Below are positions 6,248 through 13,380 of a DNA stretch of 15,623 nucleotides, in pieces. The stretch lies in contig JAUVTI010000032.1 of the NCBI GenBank assembly GCA_030601605.1, forward strand, positions 1 through 15,623, read 5' to 3'. A program made the translations under genes and the position numbers. This stretch comes from Gemmatimonadales bacterium. Lineage in GTDB: Bacteria; Gemmatimonadota; Gemmatimonadetes; Gemmatimonadales; GWC2-71-9. The notes below the pieces were generated by a model. That model searched no databases and was not told the DNA's origin. It saw nothing but the letters and a program-made list of their open reading frames with translations. Position 1 is the stretch's first letter; every line of letters starts with the position of its first letter.

Positions 6248-7461
6248 GCCCGTCCCGTCCCGACCAACTGCACCAGGTCGGCATCGGCCGGTGCGCCCGG
6301 CACCGAGCCCTGTTCCGGATCGAAGATCGGATCGTCGGGCTCGAACGTGCGCACGGTCTCGTACAGCGAGTTGCGCTCGACCGGGTCCTTCTCGGCCCCC
6401 TTGATGAGCCGCACCAGCTCCCCGTAGGAGAGCATCATCGGTGTGTGCGCCCCGGCGTCGTGATAGACGCGCTCGTAGACGACCGTGCCCTCTACGTCGT
6501 CGCACCCGAAGCTGAGCGCCACCTGCGACACTCCCGGCGTCACCATGGGCCAATGGGTCTTCACGTGCGGGACGTTGTCCAGATAGAGCCGGCCCACGGC
6601 GATGTTCTTGAGGTCCTCGAAACCCGTCGTCGCCGTGCCTTCCCGATCCAGCTCCTTGCCCAGCTCGTTGTTGTCCGGGTGGTAGGCCAGCGGGATGTAC
6701 GTCAGGAACCCGCCGGTCTCGTCCTGCAGCTCGCGCAGCAGCGTGAGATGGTCGATCCGGTCGGCCGCCGTCTCCACGTGTCCGTAGAGCAGCGTGCAGT
6801 TGCTCGGGATCCCCAATGCGTGAGCCGCGCGGTGCACCGCGATCCAGTCGTCCGCGATCAGCTTGCGGTCGGCAATCGTCGCGCGCACCCCCTCTCCGAA
6901 CACTTCGGCCCCGCCGCCGGGAAGCGACGTCAGCCCCGCGTCCTTGAGCTCGTGCAGCACCTCCTGGATCGTGGTCCGCTCGATGCGCGCGAGGTGCGCG
7001 ATCTCGACCGCCGTGAGCGCCTTGATGTGCACGTCGGGGTGGCGCTCCTTGAGGCCCCGCATCATGTCGGTGTAGTACGACAACGGGAGCTTGGGATGCA
7101 GCCCGCCGACTATGTGGAACTCGGTCGTGGGGCTGTTGCGTGCCGCCTCGGCCTCCGCGAACACCTCTTCCAGCGAGCGGGTGTAGGCGCCGTCCTCCTT
7201 GGGCGTGCGCGCGTACGAGCAGAACACGCACACCTTTCGCAGGATGCAGACGTTGGTGGGATTGATGTGCTGGTTGGCGGAAAAGAAGACCCGGTCGCCG
7301 TTCACGCGCCGGTTGACGAGGTCCGCCAGCCCCCCGAGACCGAGCAGGTCGAACGTCTCGTAGAGGGCCAATCCATCTTCACGAGTGAGCCGCTCACCCG
7401 TCTCGACCTTGGCGGCGATCGGCTCGAGGCGCGGGTCCCTGACCGGGACGCCCCCGCTCAT
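6244..7461 (-). CDS. mqnE: Aminofutalosine synthase (radical SAM) with unusual cluster motif
   Basis: MqnE joins the MqnA product to the adenosyl part of S-adenosylmethionine, forming aminofutalosine. The 405-residue protein has the family's FSANQHINPTNVC start of the radical SAM core, HIVGGLHPKLPLSYY, HIKALTAVEI, SLPGGGAEVFGEGVR, LLYGHVETAADRIDHL, GGFLTYIPLAYHPDNNELG and SFGCDDVEGTVVYERV. The iron-sulfur cysteines are C72, C78 and C81, spaced CX5CX2C (C-ILRKV-C-VF-C) instead of the usual CX3CX2C. The reading frame is clean, so this is not a visible frameshift. The start is the ATG at 7461, which overlaps the fabF TGA (ATGA); the longer in-frame reading runs inside fabF. The C-terminus overlaps mqnA in the same way. 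The assignment over the paralogue MqnC rests on the HINPTN core and the GCDDVEGTVV C-terminus. Confidence 0.92.
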   Translation of the reverse strand: MSGGVPVRDPRLEPIAAKVETGERLTREDGLALYETFDLLGLGGLADLVNRRVNGDRVFFSANQHINPTNVCILRKVCVFCSYARTPKEDGAYTRSLEEVFAEAEAARNSPTTEFHIVGGLHPKLPLSYYTDMMRGLKERHPDVHIKALTAVEIAHLARIERTTIQEVLHELKDAGLTSLPGGGAEVFGEGVRATIADRKLIADDWIAVHRAAHALGIPSNCTLLYGHVETAADRIDHLTLLRELQDETGGFLTYIPLAYHPDNNELGKELDREGTATTGFEDLKNIAVGRLYLDNVPHVKTHWPMVTPGVSQVALSFGCDDVEGTVVYERVYHDAGAHTPMMLSYGELVRLIKGAEKDPVERNSLYETVRTFEPDDPIFDPEQGSVPGAPADADLVQLVGTGRA

Positions 7462-8699
7462 TCGTGGTAGCGTCCCAGCGCCAGCGTCACGTTGTGGCCG
7501 CCGAACCCGAACGAGTTGGTGAACGAGACCTGGACGTCGCGCTCCAGCTTCACGTTCGGCGCACAGTTCAGGTCGCAGTCGGGATCCGGGACTTCCTGGT
7601 TGATGGTGGGCGGGATCACGCCGCGCTCCATCACGAGGAGCGTGATGCCGGCCTCCACCGCTCCGGTCGCCCCCAGCAAGTGCCCCGTCATCGACTTGGT
7701 GGAGCTCATCACGAGCTCGAACGCGTGGTCGCCGAACAGCTCCTTCACCGCCTGCGTCTCGGCGATGTCGCCGTGAGGTGTGGACGTGCCGTGCGAGTTG
7801 ATGTACTGGACGTCGGTGGGTTCGAGATCCGCATCCGCGAGACACGCCTCCATCGCCCTGCGCGCTCCTTCGCCGCCCGGCACGGGCTGCGTCACGTGGT
7901 GCGCGTCGGCGCTCATCCCGTAGCCCAACACCTCACCCAGGATCGTGGCGCCGCGGTCGAGCGCGTTCTCCAGCGACTCCAGGATCATGACACCGGACCC
8001 ATCCCCCATCACGAAGCCATCCCGCTCCTTGTCGAACGGCCGCGAGGCCTTTTCCGGCTCGTCGTTGCGGGTGGACAGCGCCCTCATGTTGGAGAAGCCG
8101 GCTATGGCGAGCGGCGTCACTGCGGCCTCGGCGCCGCCGGTGATCATCATGTCCGCGTCCCCATTCTGCACCAGACGGAACGATTCGCCCAGCGCGTGGG
8201 CCGATGAGGCACAGGCCGACACGGTACAGTAGTTGGGACCCTTCGCCCCGTAGCGGATCGAGATGAGACCCGAGGCCATGTCCGGAATGAACATCGGGAC
8301 GAAGAAGGGGGACACGCGCTTGAACCCCTTCTCGATCGAGATCCTGCACTGCTCCTCGAAGGTCCAGATGCCGCCGACCCCGCTCCCGATGACAACTCCG
8401 GTCCGGTCGGGATCGGGCAGTGTGGAGTCGAGGCCCGCGCTGGCCATGGCCTCCCGCGCGGCCGCCATGGCGTAGTGAACGAACCGGTCGGAGCGCTTCA
8501 CCTCCTTGCGATCCATGCAGTCGAGCGGGTCGAACCCCTTCACCTCGCATGCGAACCGGACGTCCATCCCGTCGGGATCGAACCGCTGGATGGGTGCGGC
8601 ACCGGACTTGCCGGCAAGCAGGCTGTCCCACGTCTCGGAAACGGTGTTCCCGAGCGGGGACACCATGCCGAGCCCGGTGATGACTACGCGACGCTTCAA
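7458..8699 (-). CDS. fabF: 3-oxoacyl-ACP synthase II
   Basis: FabF condenses acyl-ACP with malonyl-ACP, extending fatty acids by two carbons. The 413-residue length is standard. The thiolase-fold catalytic set is complete: nucleophile C163 in TVSACASSAHA, H303 in NSHGTSTPHGD, K335 in STKSMTGH and H340. The N-terminus RRVVITGLGMVSPLGNT and the C-terminal NSFGFGGHN loop are typical. The start codon is TTG (8699-8697): the family N-terminus begins exactly there and no nearby in-frame ATG exists. Only a weak GATGGG lies about 13 bases upstream, so initiation may depend on ribosomes finishing acpP, whose stop is 7 bases away. The downstream end overlaps mqnE by 4 bases, joining fatty acid and menaquinone genes. 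Confidence 0.96.
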   Translation of the reverse strand: MKRRVVITGLGMVSPLGNTVSETWDSLLAGKSGAAPIQRFDPDGMDVRFACEVKGFDPLDCMDRKEVKRSDRFVHYAMAAAREAMASAGLDSTLPDPDRTGVVIGSGVGGIWTFEEQCRISIEKGFKRVSPFFVPMFIPDMASGLISIRYGAKGPNYCTVSACASSAHALGESFRLVQNGDADMMITGGAEAAVTPLAIAGFSNMRALSTRNDEPEKASRPFDKERDGFVMGDGSGVMILESLENALDRGATILGEVLGYGMSADAHHVTQPVPGGEGARRAMEACLADADLEPTDVQYINSHGTSTPHGDIAETQAVKELFGDHAFELVMSSTKSMTGHLLGATGAVEAGITLLVMERGVIPPTINQEVPDPDCDLNCAPNVKLERDVQVSFTNSFGFGGHNVTLALGRYHE

Positions 8700-8706
8700 A
8701 GCCGGG

Positions 8707-8952
8707 CTAGCCCATCTTCTCGTGGAGGTACTTCATTGCGTCCCCCACGGTGCCCATCTTCTCGGCGTCCTCGTCCGGGATGTCGATGTCGAATTCCTTC
8801 TCGAAGGCCATCACCAGCTCGACCGTATCGAGGCTGTCCGCGCCCAGGTCCTCCATGAAGGAGGCCTCAGCCGCCAGCTTCTCACGCTCCACGCCGAGCT
8901 CCTCCACGATGATGTCCTTGACCTTCTCCTCGAGTTGGCTCATGTCGGTCAT
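8707..8952 (-). CDS. acpP: Acyl carrier protein
   Basis: An 81-residue acidic protein that carries growing acyl chains on a phosphopantetheine arm during fatty acid synthesis. The attachment serine is S40 in the motif GADSLD. The N-terminal LEEKVKDIIVEELGV helix and the EFDIDIPDEDAEKMGTVGD stretch are typical of primary-metabolism ACP. A good ribosome binding site, GGGAGAG on the minus strand (8961-8967), lies 8 bases before the ATG at 8952; an ATG three codons later has none, so the first start is chosen. It lies between fabG and fabF, the usual order. Having its own strong binding site fits the high ACP level a cell needs. Confidence 0.97.
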   Translation of the reverse strand: MTDMSQLEEKVKDIIVEELGVEREKLAAEASFMEDLGADSLDTVELVMAFEKEFDIDIPDEDAEKMGTVGDAMKYLHEKMG

Positions 8953-8960
8953 GGTTGACT

Positions 8961-8967
8961 CTCTCCC
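8961..8967 (-). promoter_or_regulatory. Ribosome binding site of acpP
   Basis: GGGAGAG on the minus strand, 8 bases before the acpP ATG, in the 30-base gap after fabG. It is one of the few strong Shine-Dalgarno sites in this gene run, where most junctions instead rely on stop/start overlap. It fixes the acpP start at 8952. Confidence 0.65.
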
Positions 8968-8982
8968 ATGGGATACGTTGGA

Positions 8983-9720
8983 CTACATGGCCATGCCGCC
9001 GTCCACGACGACAACTTGGCCCGTAATGTAGCTCGCCAGGTCGGATGCAAGAAAGAGCACCGCGTTGGCGATATCTTCCGGCTTCCCCAGCCGCCGGAGC
9101 GGGATCTGCTCCTGCAGCGCCTTGCGCACGTCGTCGGGCAGGTTTTTCGTCAGCACGGTGTCTACGAACCCCGGCGCGACGGCGTTCACCAGCACGCCCC
9201 GGGAGCCCAGCTCGCGGGCCATCGACTTCGTGAAGCCGATGACCCCGGCCTTGGACGCCGAGTAGTTGGCCTGCCCCGCGTTGCCCCGGATGCCGACCAC
9301 GCTGGATATGTTGACGATCCGGCCCGAGCGCCGCTTCATCATGCCGCGGGCGACGTGCTTGGTGCAGTTGAACACGCCCTTGAGGTTCACCTTCAGGACC
9401 AGGTCAAAGTCGTCCTCGCTCATCCGCATCAGCAGCCTGTCGCGGGTGATCCCCGCGTTGTTGACGAGGATGTCTATGGGCCCCAGAGCCTCCTCGACCG
9501 CCGCCACGGTCTCCTCGACCTGCTTGAAATCCGAGACGTCTCCGCCCACACCGAAGGCCTTGCCCTTTCCCGTGAGCTGAGCCGCCGCCTCGGGGGCGCC
9601 CTGGAGGTCGCTCAGGCCGACGTCTGCGCCAGCCTCGTACAACAGGCTCCCGGTCGAGAAGCCGATGCCCCGCGCCCCGCCGGTGACGAGGGCGACCTTG
9701 CCCGAAAGATCCACGGTCAT
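8983..9720 (-). CDS. fabG: 3-oxoacyl-ACP reductase
   Basis: FabG reduces 3-ketoacyl-ACP to 3-hydroxyacyl-ACP in the elongation cycle. It is a 245-residue classical short-chain dehydrogenase. The cofactor loop is TGGARGIG (13-20), followed by DVSD (61-64), NNAG (87-90) and the catalytic tetrad N112, S140, Y153 and K157 (YSASK). The PGFVDTVLT stretch and the GQVVVVDGGMAM end are typical. The residue after the second strand is aspartate (D38 in GLSDLQG), which in classical short-chain dehydrogenases usually favours NADH over NADPH, whereas well-studied FabG enzymes use NADPH. The ATG at 9720 overlaps the fabD TGA by 4 bases (ATGA). The position between fabD and acpP supports FabG over another dehydrogenase. 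Confidence 0.95.
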   Translation of the reverse strand: MTVDLSGKVALVTGGARGIGFSTGSLLYEAGADVGLSDLQGAPEAAAQLTGKGKAFGVGGDVSDFKQVEETVAAVEEALGPIDILVNNAGITRDRLLMRMSEDDFDLVLKVNLKGVFNCTKHVARGMMKRRSGRIVNISSVVGIRGNAGQANYSASKAGVIGFTKSMARELGSRGVLVNAVAPGFVDTVLTKNLPDDVRKALQEQIPLRRLGKPEDIANAVLFLASDLASYITGQVVVVDGGMAM

Positions 9721-10652
9721 GCGTGCTGCTCCATGAAAGCGTTCAGTTGGTCGGCCGTGCCGAGAGCGACCGACTGCGTGTCGCGGACGATCCGCCTCAG
9801 TAGTCCGCTCAGCACCGCTCCTGGTCCCACCTCCACGAACGTGACGTCATTGCCCGCTTCGGCCGCCGCCCGCTGCATCGACTCGACCCACCGCACCGGC
9901 GCGGTGAGCTGCTCACCCAGCAGCCTCCTGGCCGCGGCGGCGTCCCGCACCGGCTCGGCCGAGGCATTGGCGATCACCGGAAACGCGGGATCGGCAAAAT
10001 CGACCTGCTCGAGCTCGGCGCGCAGCCCCTCCGCCGCCGGCTCCATCAGGGGCGAATGGAACGCGCCGCTCACCTTGAGCGGCAGCACCCGCTTCGCCCC
10101 GGACTCCTTGAGCCGCTTCCCGGCGCGCTCAACGGCACCGGGGTCGCCGGAGATCACCGCCTGGTCCGGCGCGTTCAGGTTGGCGGCCACCACGACGTCA
10201 TGCTCCCCGCTGGCCTGGGCGCACGCATCCGATACATGCCCCGCATCGAGCCCGATCACGGCGGCCATGCTGCCCGGCCGCGCCTGACCCGCCTCCAACA
10301 TCAGCTCGCCACGCCTGCGCACGAGACGCGCCGCAGCCGTGGCGCTCAGGGCGCCGGCGGCGACGTACGCGCTGTACTCCCCCAGAGAGTGCCCGGCGCC
10401 GGCAACCGGATCCAGCGCGGGCTGCACCACCGCCCAGACGGCGAGCGAGTGAGTAAGTATGGCAGGTTGGGCGTTGTGTGTGAGGGTGAGCTCGTCTTCG
10501 GGACCATCCCACATCAGCTTCGAGAGTGCCACGCCGAGGGCGTCGTCCACGGCCCGGAACACCTCACGGGCGGCGGGAAATGCCGCGGCGAGATCCTTCC
10601 CCATCCCCACCTTCTGCGCCCCCTGGCCGGGGCACAGGAGCACCGCCCTCAC
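9717..10652 (-). CDS. fabD: Malonyl-CoA:ACP transacylase
   Basis: FabD moves malonyl from CoA to acyl carrier protein, supplying the two-carbon donor for elongation. The 311-residue protein has the family pattern, numbered here from the first of two GTG codons: PGQGAQ (9-14, oxyanion glutamine), GHSLGEYSA with nucleophile S90, R115 in the RRRGELM stretch and catalytic H200 in GAFHSPLM. EVGPGAVLSGLLRR lies near the C-terminus. Two adjacent GTG codons can start it (10655 and 10652). The second forms a GTGA overlap with the fabH stop, matching the other junctions, and is preferred. It ends in an ATGA overlap with fabG. Nothing is missing. Confidence 0.95.
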   Translation of the reverse strand: MRAVLLCPGQGAQKVGMGKDLAAAFPAAREVFRAVDDALGVALSKLMWDGPEDELTLTHNAQPAILTHSLAVWAVVQPALDPVAGAGHSLGEYSAYVAAGALSATAAARLVRRRGELMLEAGQARPGSMAAVIGLDAGHVSDACAQASGEHDVVVAANLNAPDQAVISGDPGAVERAGKRLKESGAKRVLPLKVSGAFHSPLMEPAAEGLRAELEQVDFADPAFPVIANASAEPVRDAAAARRLLGEQLTAPVRWVESMQRAAAEAGNDVTFVEVGPGAVLSGLLRRIVRDTQSVALGTADQLNAFMEQHA

Positions 10653-11638
10653 CACCGAACCAGGACGCTCGCCCAGGTAAAACCGCCGCCGAACGCCACC
10701 AACAGTACGAGCGAGCCTGGCTTGATCACCCCGTCCCGCACCGCTTCGTCCAGCGCGATCGGAATCGATCCGGCCGATGTGTTGCCGTACCGGTCCACGT
10801 TCACGAAGACCTTGTCCATCGGGATCTTGGCGTGTTTTGCCGTGGCCTCGATGATCCGGATGTTGGCCTGGTGCGGGATCAGGAGATCCACGTCCTCACC
10901 GCTCATTCCGGCTTGCTGCAGCGCCTGGTCGCACGCGTCGGCCATCGAGCGCACCGCGTTCTTGAACACCTCGCGCCCGGCCATCCGGATGAAGTAGGTG
11001 CGGTCCTTGAGAAGCTGCTCGTCGGGTGGGTGGTTGCCGCCGCCTCCGGGCCGGCACAGCAGCTCGCCCAGCCTGCCGTCGGTCTTGAGGTAGGTCGCGA
11101 GAACGCCCCTCTCACCGTTCTCGGCCGGCTGCACCAGGGTCGCGCCGGCGCCGTCGCCGAACAGTACGCTCGTGGTGCGGTCGGTGTAGTCGGCGATGGT
11201 CGAGAGCCGGTCGCCCCCTATCACCAGGACGTTGCGCGCCGTCCCGCTCGCTATCATGCCTTCGGCGGCCGAGATGGCGTAGAGGAACCCGCTGCAGGCG
11301 GCCGCGACGTCGAACGCCGCCGCATTGTGGGCACCCAGCTCGGCCTGGATGTCGCACGCGGTGGACGGCAGGAAGCGGTCGGGGCTGGCCGTGCCCACCA
11401 CGATGCCGTCCACGTCGAGCGGAGTGAGGCCCGCGTCGTCCAGCACCTGCCTGCAAGAGGCCGTGCCCATGTACGCGAGCGTCTCGTGCTTCTCGGCGAT
11501 GCGGCGCTCGCGGATCCCGCTGCGCTCCCGGATCCACTCGTCGGAGGTGTCGAAGATCTTCTCGAAGTATGCGTTGTCGAGAATCTTGCTCGGCGTGTAG
11601 TGACCGGTGCCCACGAGCTGGGCGAAGGGGCGCTTCAT
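10649..11638 (-). CDS. fabH: 3-oxoacyl-ACP synthase III
   Basis: FabH starts fatty acid synthesis by condensing an acyl-CoA primer with malonyl-ACP. The 329-residue protein carries the triad C115 (VAAACSGFLYA), H256 (IPHQANIRII) and N286 (RYGNTSAGSIPIAL). The N-terminal TSDEWIRERSGIRERR and C-terminal FGGGFTWASVL stretches are standard. Whether it prefers acetyl or branched primers cannot be read here. The ATG at 11638 overlaps the plsX TGA in an ATGA junction, and its own TGA overlaps the fabD start. The order plsX-fabH-fabD-fabG-acpP-fabF is widely conserved in bacteria. Confidence 0.97.
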   Translation of the reverse strand: MKRPFAQLVGTGHYTPSKILDNAYFEKIFDTSDEWIRERSGIRERRIAEKHETLAYMGTASCRQVLDDAGLTPLDVDGIVVGTASPDRFLPSTACDIQAELGAHNAAAFDVAAACSGFLYAISAAEGMIASGTARNVLVIGGDRLSTIADYTDRTTSVLFGDGAGATLVQPAENGERGVLATYLKTDGRLGELLCRPGGGGNHPPDEQLLKDRTYFIRMAGREVFKNAVRSMADACDQALQQAGMSGEDVDLLIPHQANIRIIEATAKHAKIPMDKVFVNVDRYGNTSAGSIPIALDEAVRDGVIKPGSLVLLVAFGGGFTWASVLVRW

Positions 11639-12630
11639 GCGACCGCCTCGTCACCGGCCATCTCGGCCGCTATGTGCTGGCTGAGGTGGACCTTCACCGC
11701 CTGCACCGCGACGCCGATGGCGTTCTTGATGGCCCGCGCGGGGGAGCGCCCGTGGCAGATGATGGCGACGCCCCGCACCCCCAGCAGCGGCGCACCACCG
11801 TACTCCGCGTAGTCGAGGACCCTGAAGACTCGCCCCATGGCTTTGCTCTCCAGCACCTCGGGCTCGATCTCACGTTTGAGGAGATCGCCAAACAGGTGCG
11901 CAACCGTCTCGTAGAACTTCAGCAGGACGTTTCCCACGAACCCGTCGCACACCACCACGTCGCACTCGCTGCCCAGGATGTCCCGGCCCTCCACGTTGCC
12001 CACGAAGTTGAGCCGCTTGTCGGCCTTCAGCAGTTCGTGGGCACCGACCACCGCCTGGTTTCCCTTGTCTTTCTCTTCGCCGATGTTGAGCAGGCCCACC
12101 GTGGGGTTCTCGCGCCCCAGCACATCGCGCGCGTACACCACTCCGATGTGCGCGAAGCCCATCAGCTCGCGGGGGCTGCAGTCGATGTTGGCCCCGCCGT
12201 CCACCACGAGCACCGGGTCCGAGCGGGTCGGGAACAAAGCTCCGATGGCCGTGCGCTGCACGCCTTCGTGCAGCCCCAGGAGCAGCGTTGAGCCCGCCAT
12301 GACGGCACCCGTGTTCCCTGCCGAGATGAACGCGTCGGATTCGCCGGCCTTCTGCAGCTCCAGCGCTACCCGGATCGACGACTTCCGCTTGCCGCGGATC
12401 GCCGCCAGCGGCTTGTCGCCCATCTCGATCACGTCGGGCGCGTCCACGATGGTGATGCGCCCCTCCGGCACGTCCGGATGCCGCGCCAGGGCCGCCTCGA
12501 TCTCGGCGCGGCGCCCCACAAGCTGAATCTCATACGACCCGGGAAGCTCCAGGACGGCCTGGACCGCACCCGCAACCGGTATTTCGGGTGCGGAATCGCC
12601 GCCCATCGCGTCCAGTGCGATCCGGATCAC
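11635..12630 (-). CDS. plsX: Phosphate acyltransferase
   Basis: PlsX converts acyl-ACP to acyl-phosphate, the donor used by PlsY to begin phospholipid synthesis. The 331-residue product begins IRIALDAMGGD, the family N-terminus, which sets the start at a GTG (12630-12628). A minus-strand GAGGAAG (12638-12644), inside the end of rpmF, lies 7 bases before it. A longer in-frame reading upstream runs inside rpmF and yceD and is rejected. Further family stretches are FISAGNTGAVMAGSTLLLG, VDGGANIDCSPREL, GLLNIGEEKDKGN, CDGFVGNVLLK and YAEYGGAPLLGVRG. The gap after the rpmF stop is two bases. The enzyme is a peripheral membrane protein in studied bacteria and links ACP chemistry to membrane lipid output. 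Confidence 0.96.
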   Translation of the reverse strand: MIRIALDAMGGDSAPEIPVAGAVQAVLELPGSYEIQLVGRRAEIEAALARHPDVPEGRITIVDAPDVIEMGDKPLAAIRGKRKSSIRVALELQKAGESDAFISAGNTGAVMAGSTLLLGLHEGVQRTAIGALFPTRSDPVLVVDGGANIDCSPRELMGFAHIGVVYARDVLGRENPTVGLLNIGEEKDKGNQAVVGAHELLKADKRLNFVGNVEGRDILGSECDVVVCDGFVGNVLLKFYETVAHLFGDLLKREIEPEVLESKAMGRVFRVLDYAEYGGAPLLGVRGVAIICHGRSPARAIKNAIGVAVQAVKVHLSQHIAAEMAGDEAVA

Positions 12631-12632
12631 GC

Positions 12633-12815
12633 TCAGGCTTCCTCTACCTCGATGCGCCTCTCCTCGCCGTAGTACCCGCAGCTGGGACACACCCGGTGCG
12701 GGCGCCGCGGATCGCCGCAGCGCGGACAGGCCTGGATGGCCACGGCAGGGGCCTTGTCGTGGGTCCGCCGCTTGCGCTTGCGGGTCTTCGAAGTACGGCG
12801 CTTGGGAACTGCCAT
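12633..12815 (-). CDS. rpmF: 50S ribosomal protein L32
   Basis: A 60-residue ribosomal protein. The N-terminus AVPKRRTSKTRKRKRRTH is the L32 signature. The C-terminal half carries CPRC (30-33) and CPSC (43-46), the zinc-binding form of L32; some bacteria also keep a zinc-free copy for zinc shortage. A strong GAGGGGAG site on the minus strand (12822-12829) overlaps the yceD stop and lies 6 bases before the ATG. The yceD-rpmF-plsX order is widely conserved and couples ribosome and membrane production. Confidence 0.97.
   Translation of the reverse strand: MAVPKRRTSKTRKRKRRTHDKAPAVAIQACPRCGDPRRPHRVCPSCGYYGEERRIEVEEA
12638..12644 (-). promoter_or_regulatory. Ribosome binding site deciding the plsX GTG start
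   Basis: GAGGAAG on the minus strand lies inside the last codons of rpmF, 7 bases before the GTG at 12630. It supports that GTG as the plsX start over the much longer in-frame reading. Because it sits inside rpmF, ribosomes finishing rpmF will pass over it. Confidence 0.7.
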
Positions 12816-12817
12816 GT

Positions 12818-13333
12818 CTAACTCCCCTCATCGGACCGCTGTTGCTTGAGCGCCTCGAGCTTCGCCCACCGCGGGTCGGCCTCGGGACGGCATTCGCACG
12901 GCCCTTCATTCAGATCCTTGCCACAGCGCGGGCAGAACCCGCGACAGTCATCCCGGCAGACCACGAACGGCGGAACCACCAGGATCAGTTCCTCACGAAC
13001 CATCTCGCCCAGATCCAGCTCGACCGCGTCGGGCGAAACCACGTACGCGGCCGCGTCGTCCCCCGAGGCGTCCTCGGTGAACAGCGCCCTGACCTGCGGC
13101 GCGACCTCCACCCGGAGATCGGCGAGACAGCGGCGGCAGCTCGCGGCCACATCAGTGCGCAGCGTGCCGTGCCAGTAATAGCGCCCGGGTCCGCTCGCTG
13201 TTAGACGCCCCCGGACCTCGACCGGCTCCGCGAGGACGAAACCTGCATCTACGAAGATCGGGTCGTCCGCTGCGACGACCCCTTCAGTCTCGATGGGGCC
13301 CTCGTCGAGAGCGCGCAGATCAACGCGCAACAT
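12818..13333 (-). CDS. yceD: DUF177/YceD family protein
   Basis: A 171-residue YceD (DUF177) protein. This family is almost always encoded just before rpmF and is linked to large-subunit ribosomal RNA accumulation in plants and E. coli; its exact chemistry is not settled. Seen here are the central CRRCL (66-70) after a beta-rich N-terminus, the acidic DLGEMVREELIL (107-118) and a C-terminal set of cysteines: C126, C130, C134, C137, C146 and C148. The pattern FCPRCGKDLNEGPCEC, then DPRWAKLEAL, is the family end. The cysteine-rich tail could bind zinc. The stop TAG lies within the ribosome binding region of rpmF. A candidate promoter lies just upstream and would give an almost leaderless mRNA. 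Confidence 0.92.
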   Translation of the reverse strand: MLRVDLRALDEGPIETEGVVAADDPIFVDAGFVLAEPVEVRGRLTASGPGRYYWHGTLRTDVAASCRRCLADLRVEVAPQVRALFTEDASGDDAAAYVVSPDAVELDLGEMVREELILVVPPFVVCRDDCRGFCPRCGKDLNEGPCECRPEADPRWAKLEALKQQRSDEGS

Positions 13334-13341
13334 AACCGTTA

Positions 13342-13370
13342 AACCTATTCGGGACCTGGACTTGCGTCAA
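13342..13370 (-). promoter_or_regulatory. Candidate promoter of the yceD-rpmF-plsX-fab-mqn run
   Basis: On the minus strand a TTGACG (-35, 13370-13365), five of six bases matching the consensus, is followed by exactly 17 bases and TAGGTT (-10, 13347-13342), a weak match that also fits a TAnnTTT pattern. It lies in the 47-base gap between ndk and yceD. Transcription would begin about 13335, only two or three bases before the yceD ATG at 13333, so the message would be nearly leaderless. That agrees with the lack of a good ribosome binding site there. Confidence 0.45.
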
Positions 13371-13380
13371 CGCGAGCCGG

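Noticed and set aside
6248..7231. N-terminal extension of mqnA as a 602-residue fusion protein
   Set aside because: The extension lies inside mqnE in another frame, is dominated by R, G, A and H, and the MqnA family N-terminus begins exactly at the ATGA overlap at 6247.
7462..7845. N-terminal extension of mqnE, and the similar one of plsX at 12631-12909
   Set aside because: Both extensions run through the upstream gene in a different frame. Family N-termini and start signals (the ATGA overlap for mqnE, a ribosome binding site for plsX) support the shorter starts.
8968..10287. Long plus-strand ORF of 439 codons antisense to fabG and fabD
   Set aside because: It is a mirror reading of two well-supported genes, with low-complexity R/A/P/H composition and no motif. 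Similar antisense ORFs at 4591-5307, 5579-6427, 6445-7470, 7464-8207 and 10526-11812 were rejected for the same reason.
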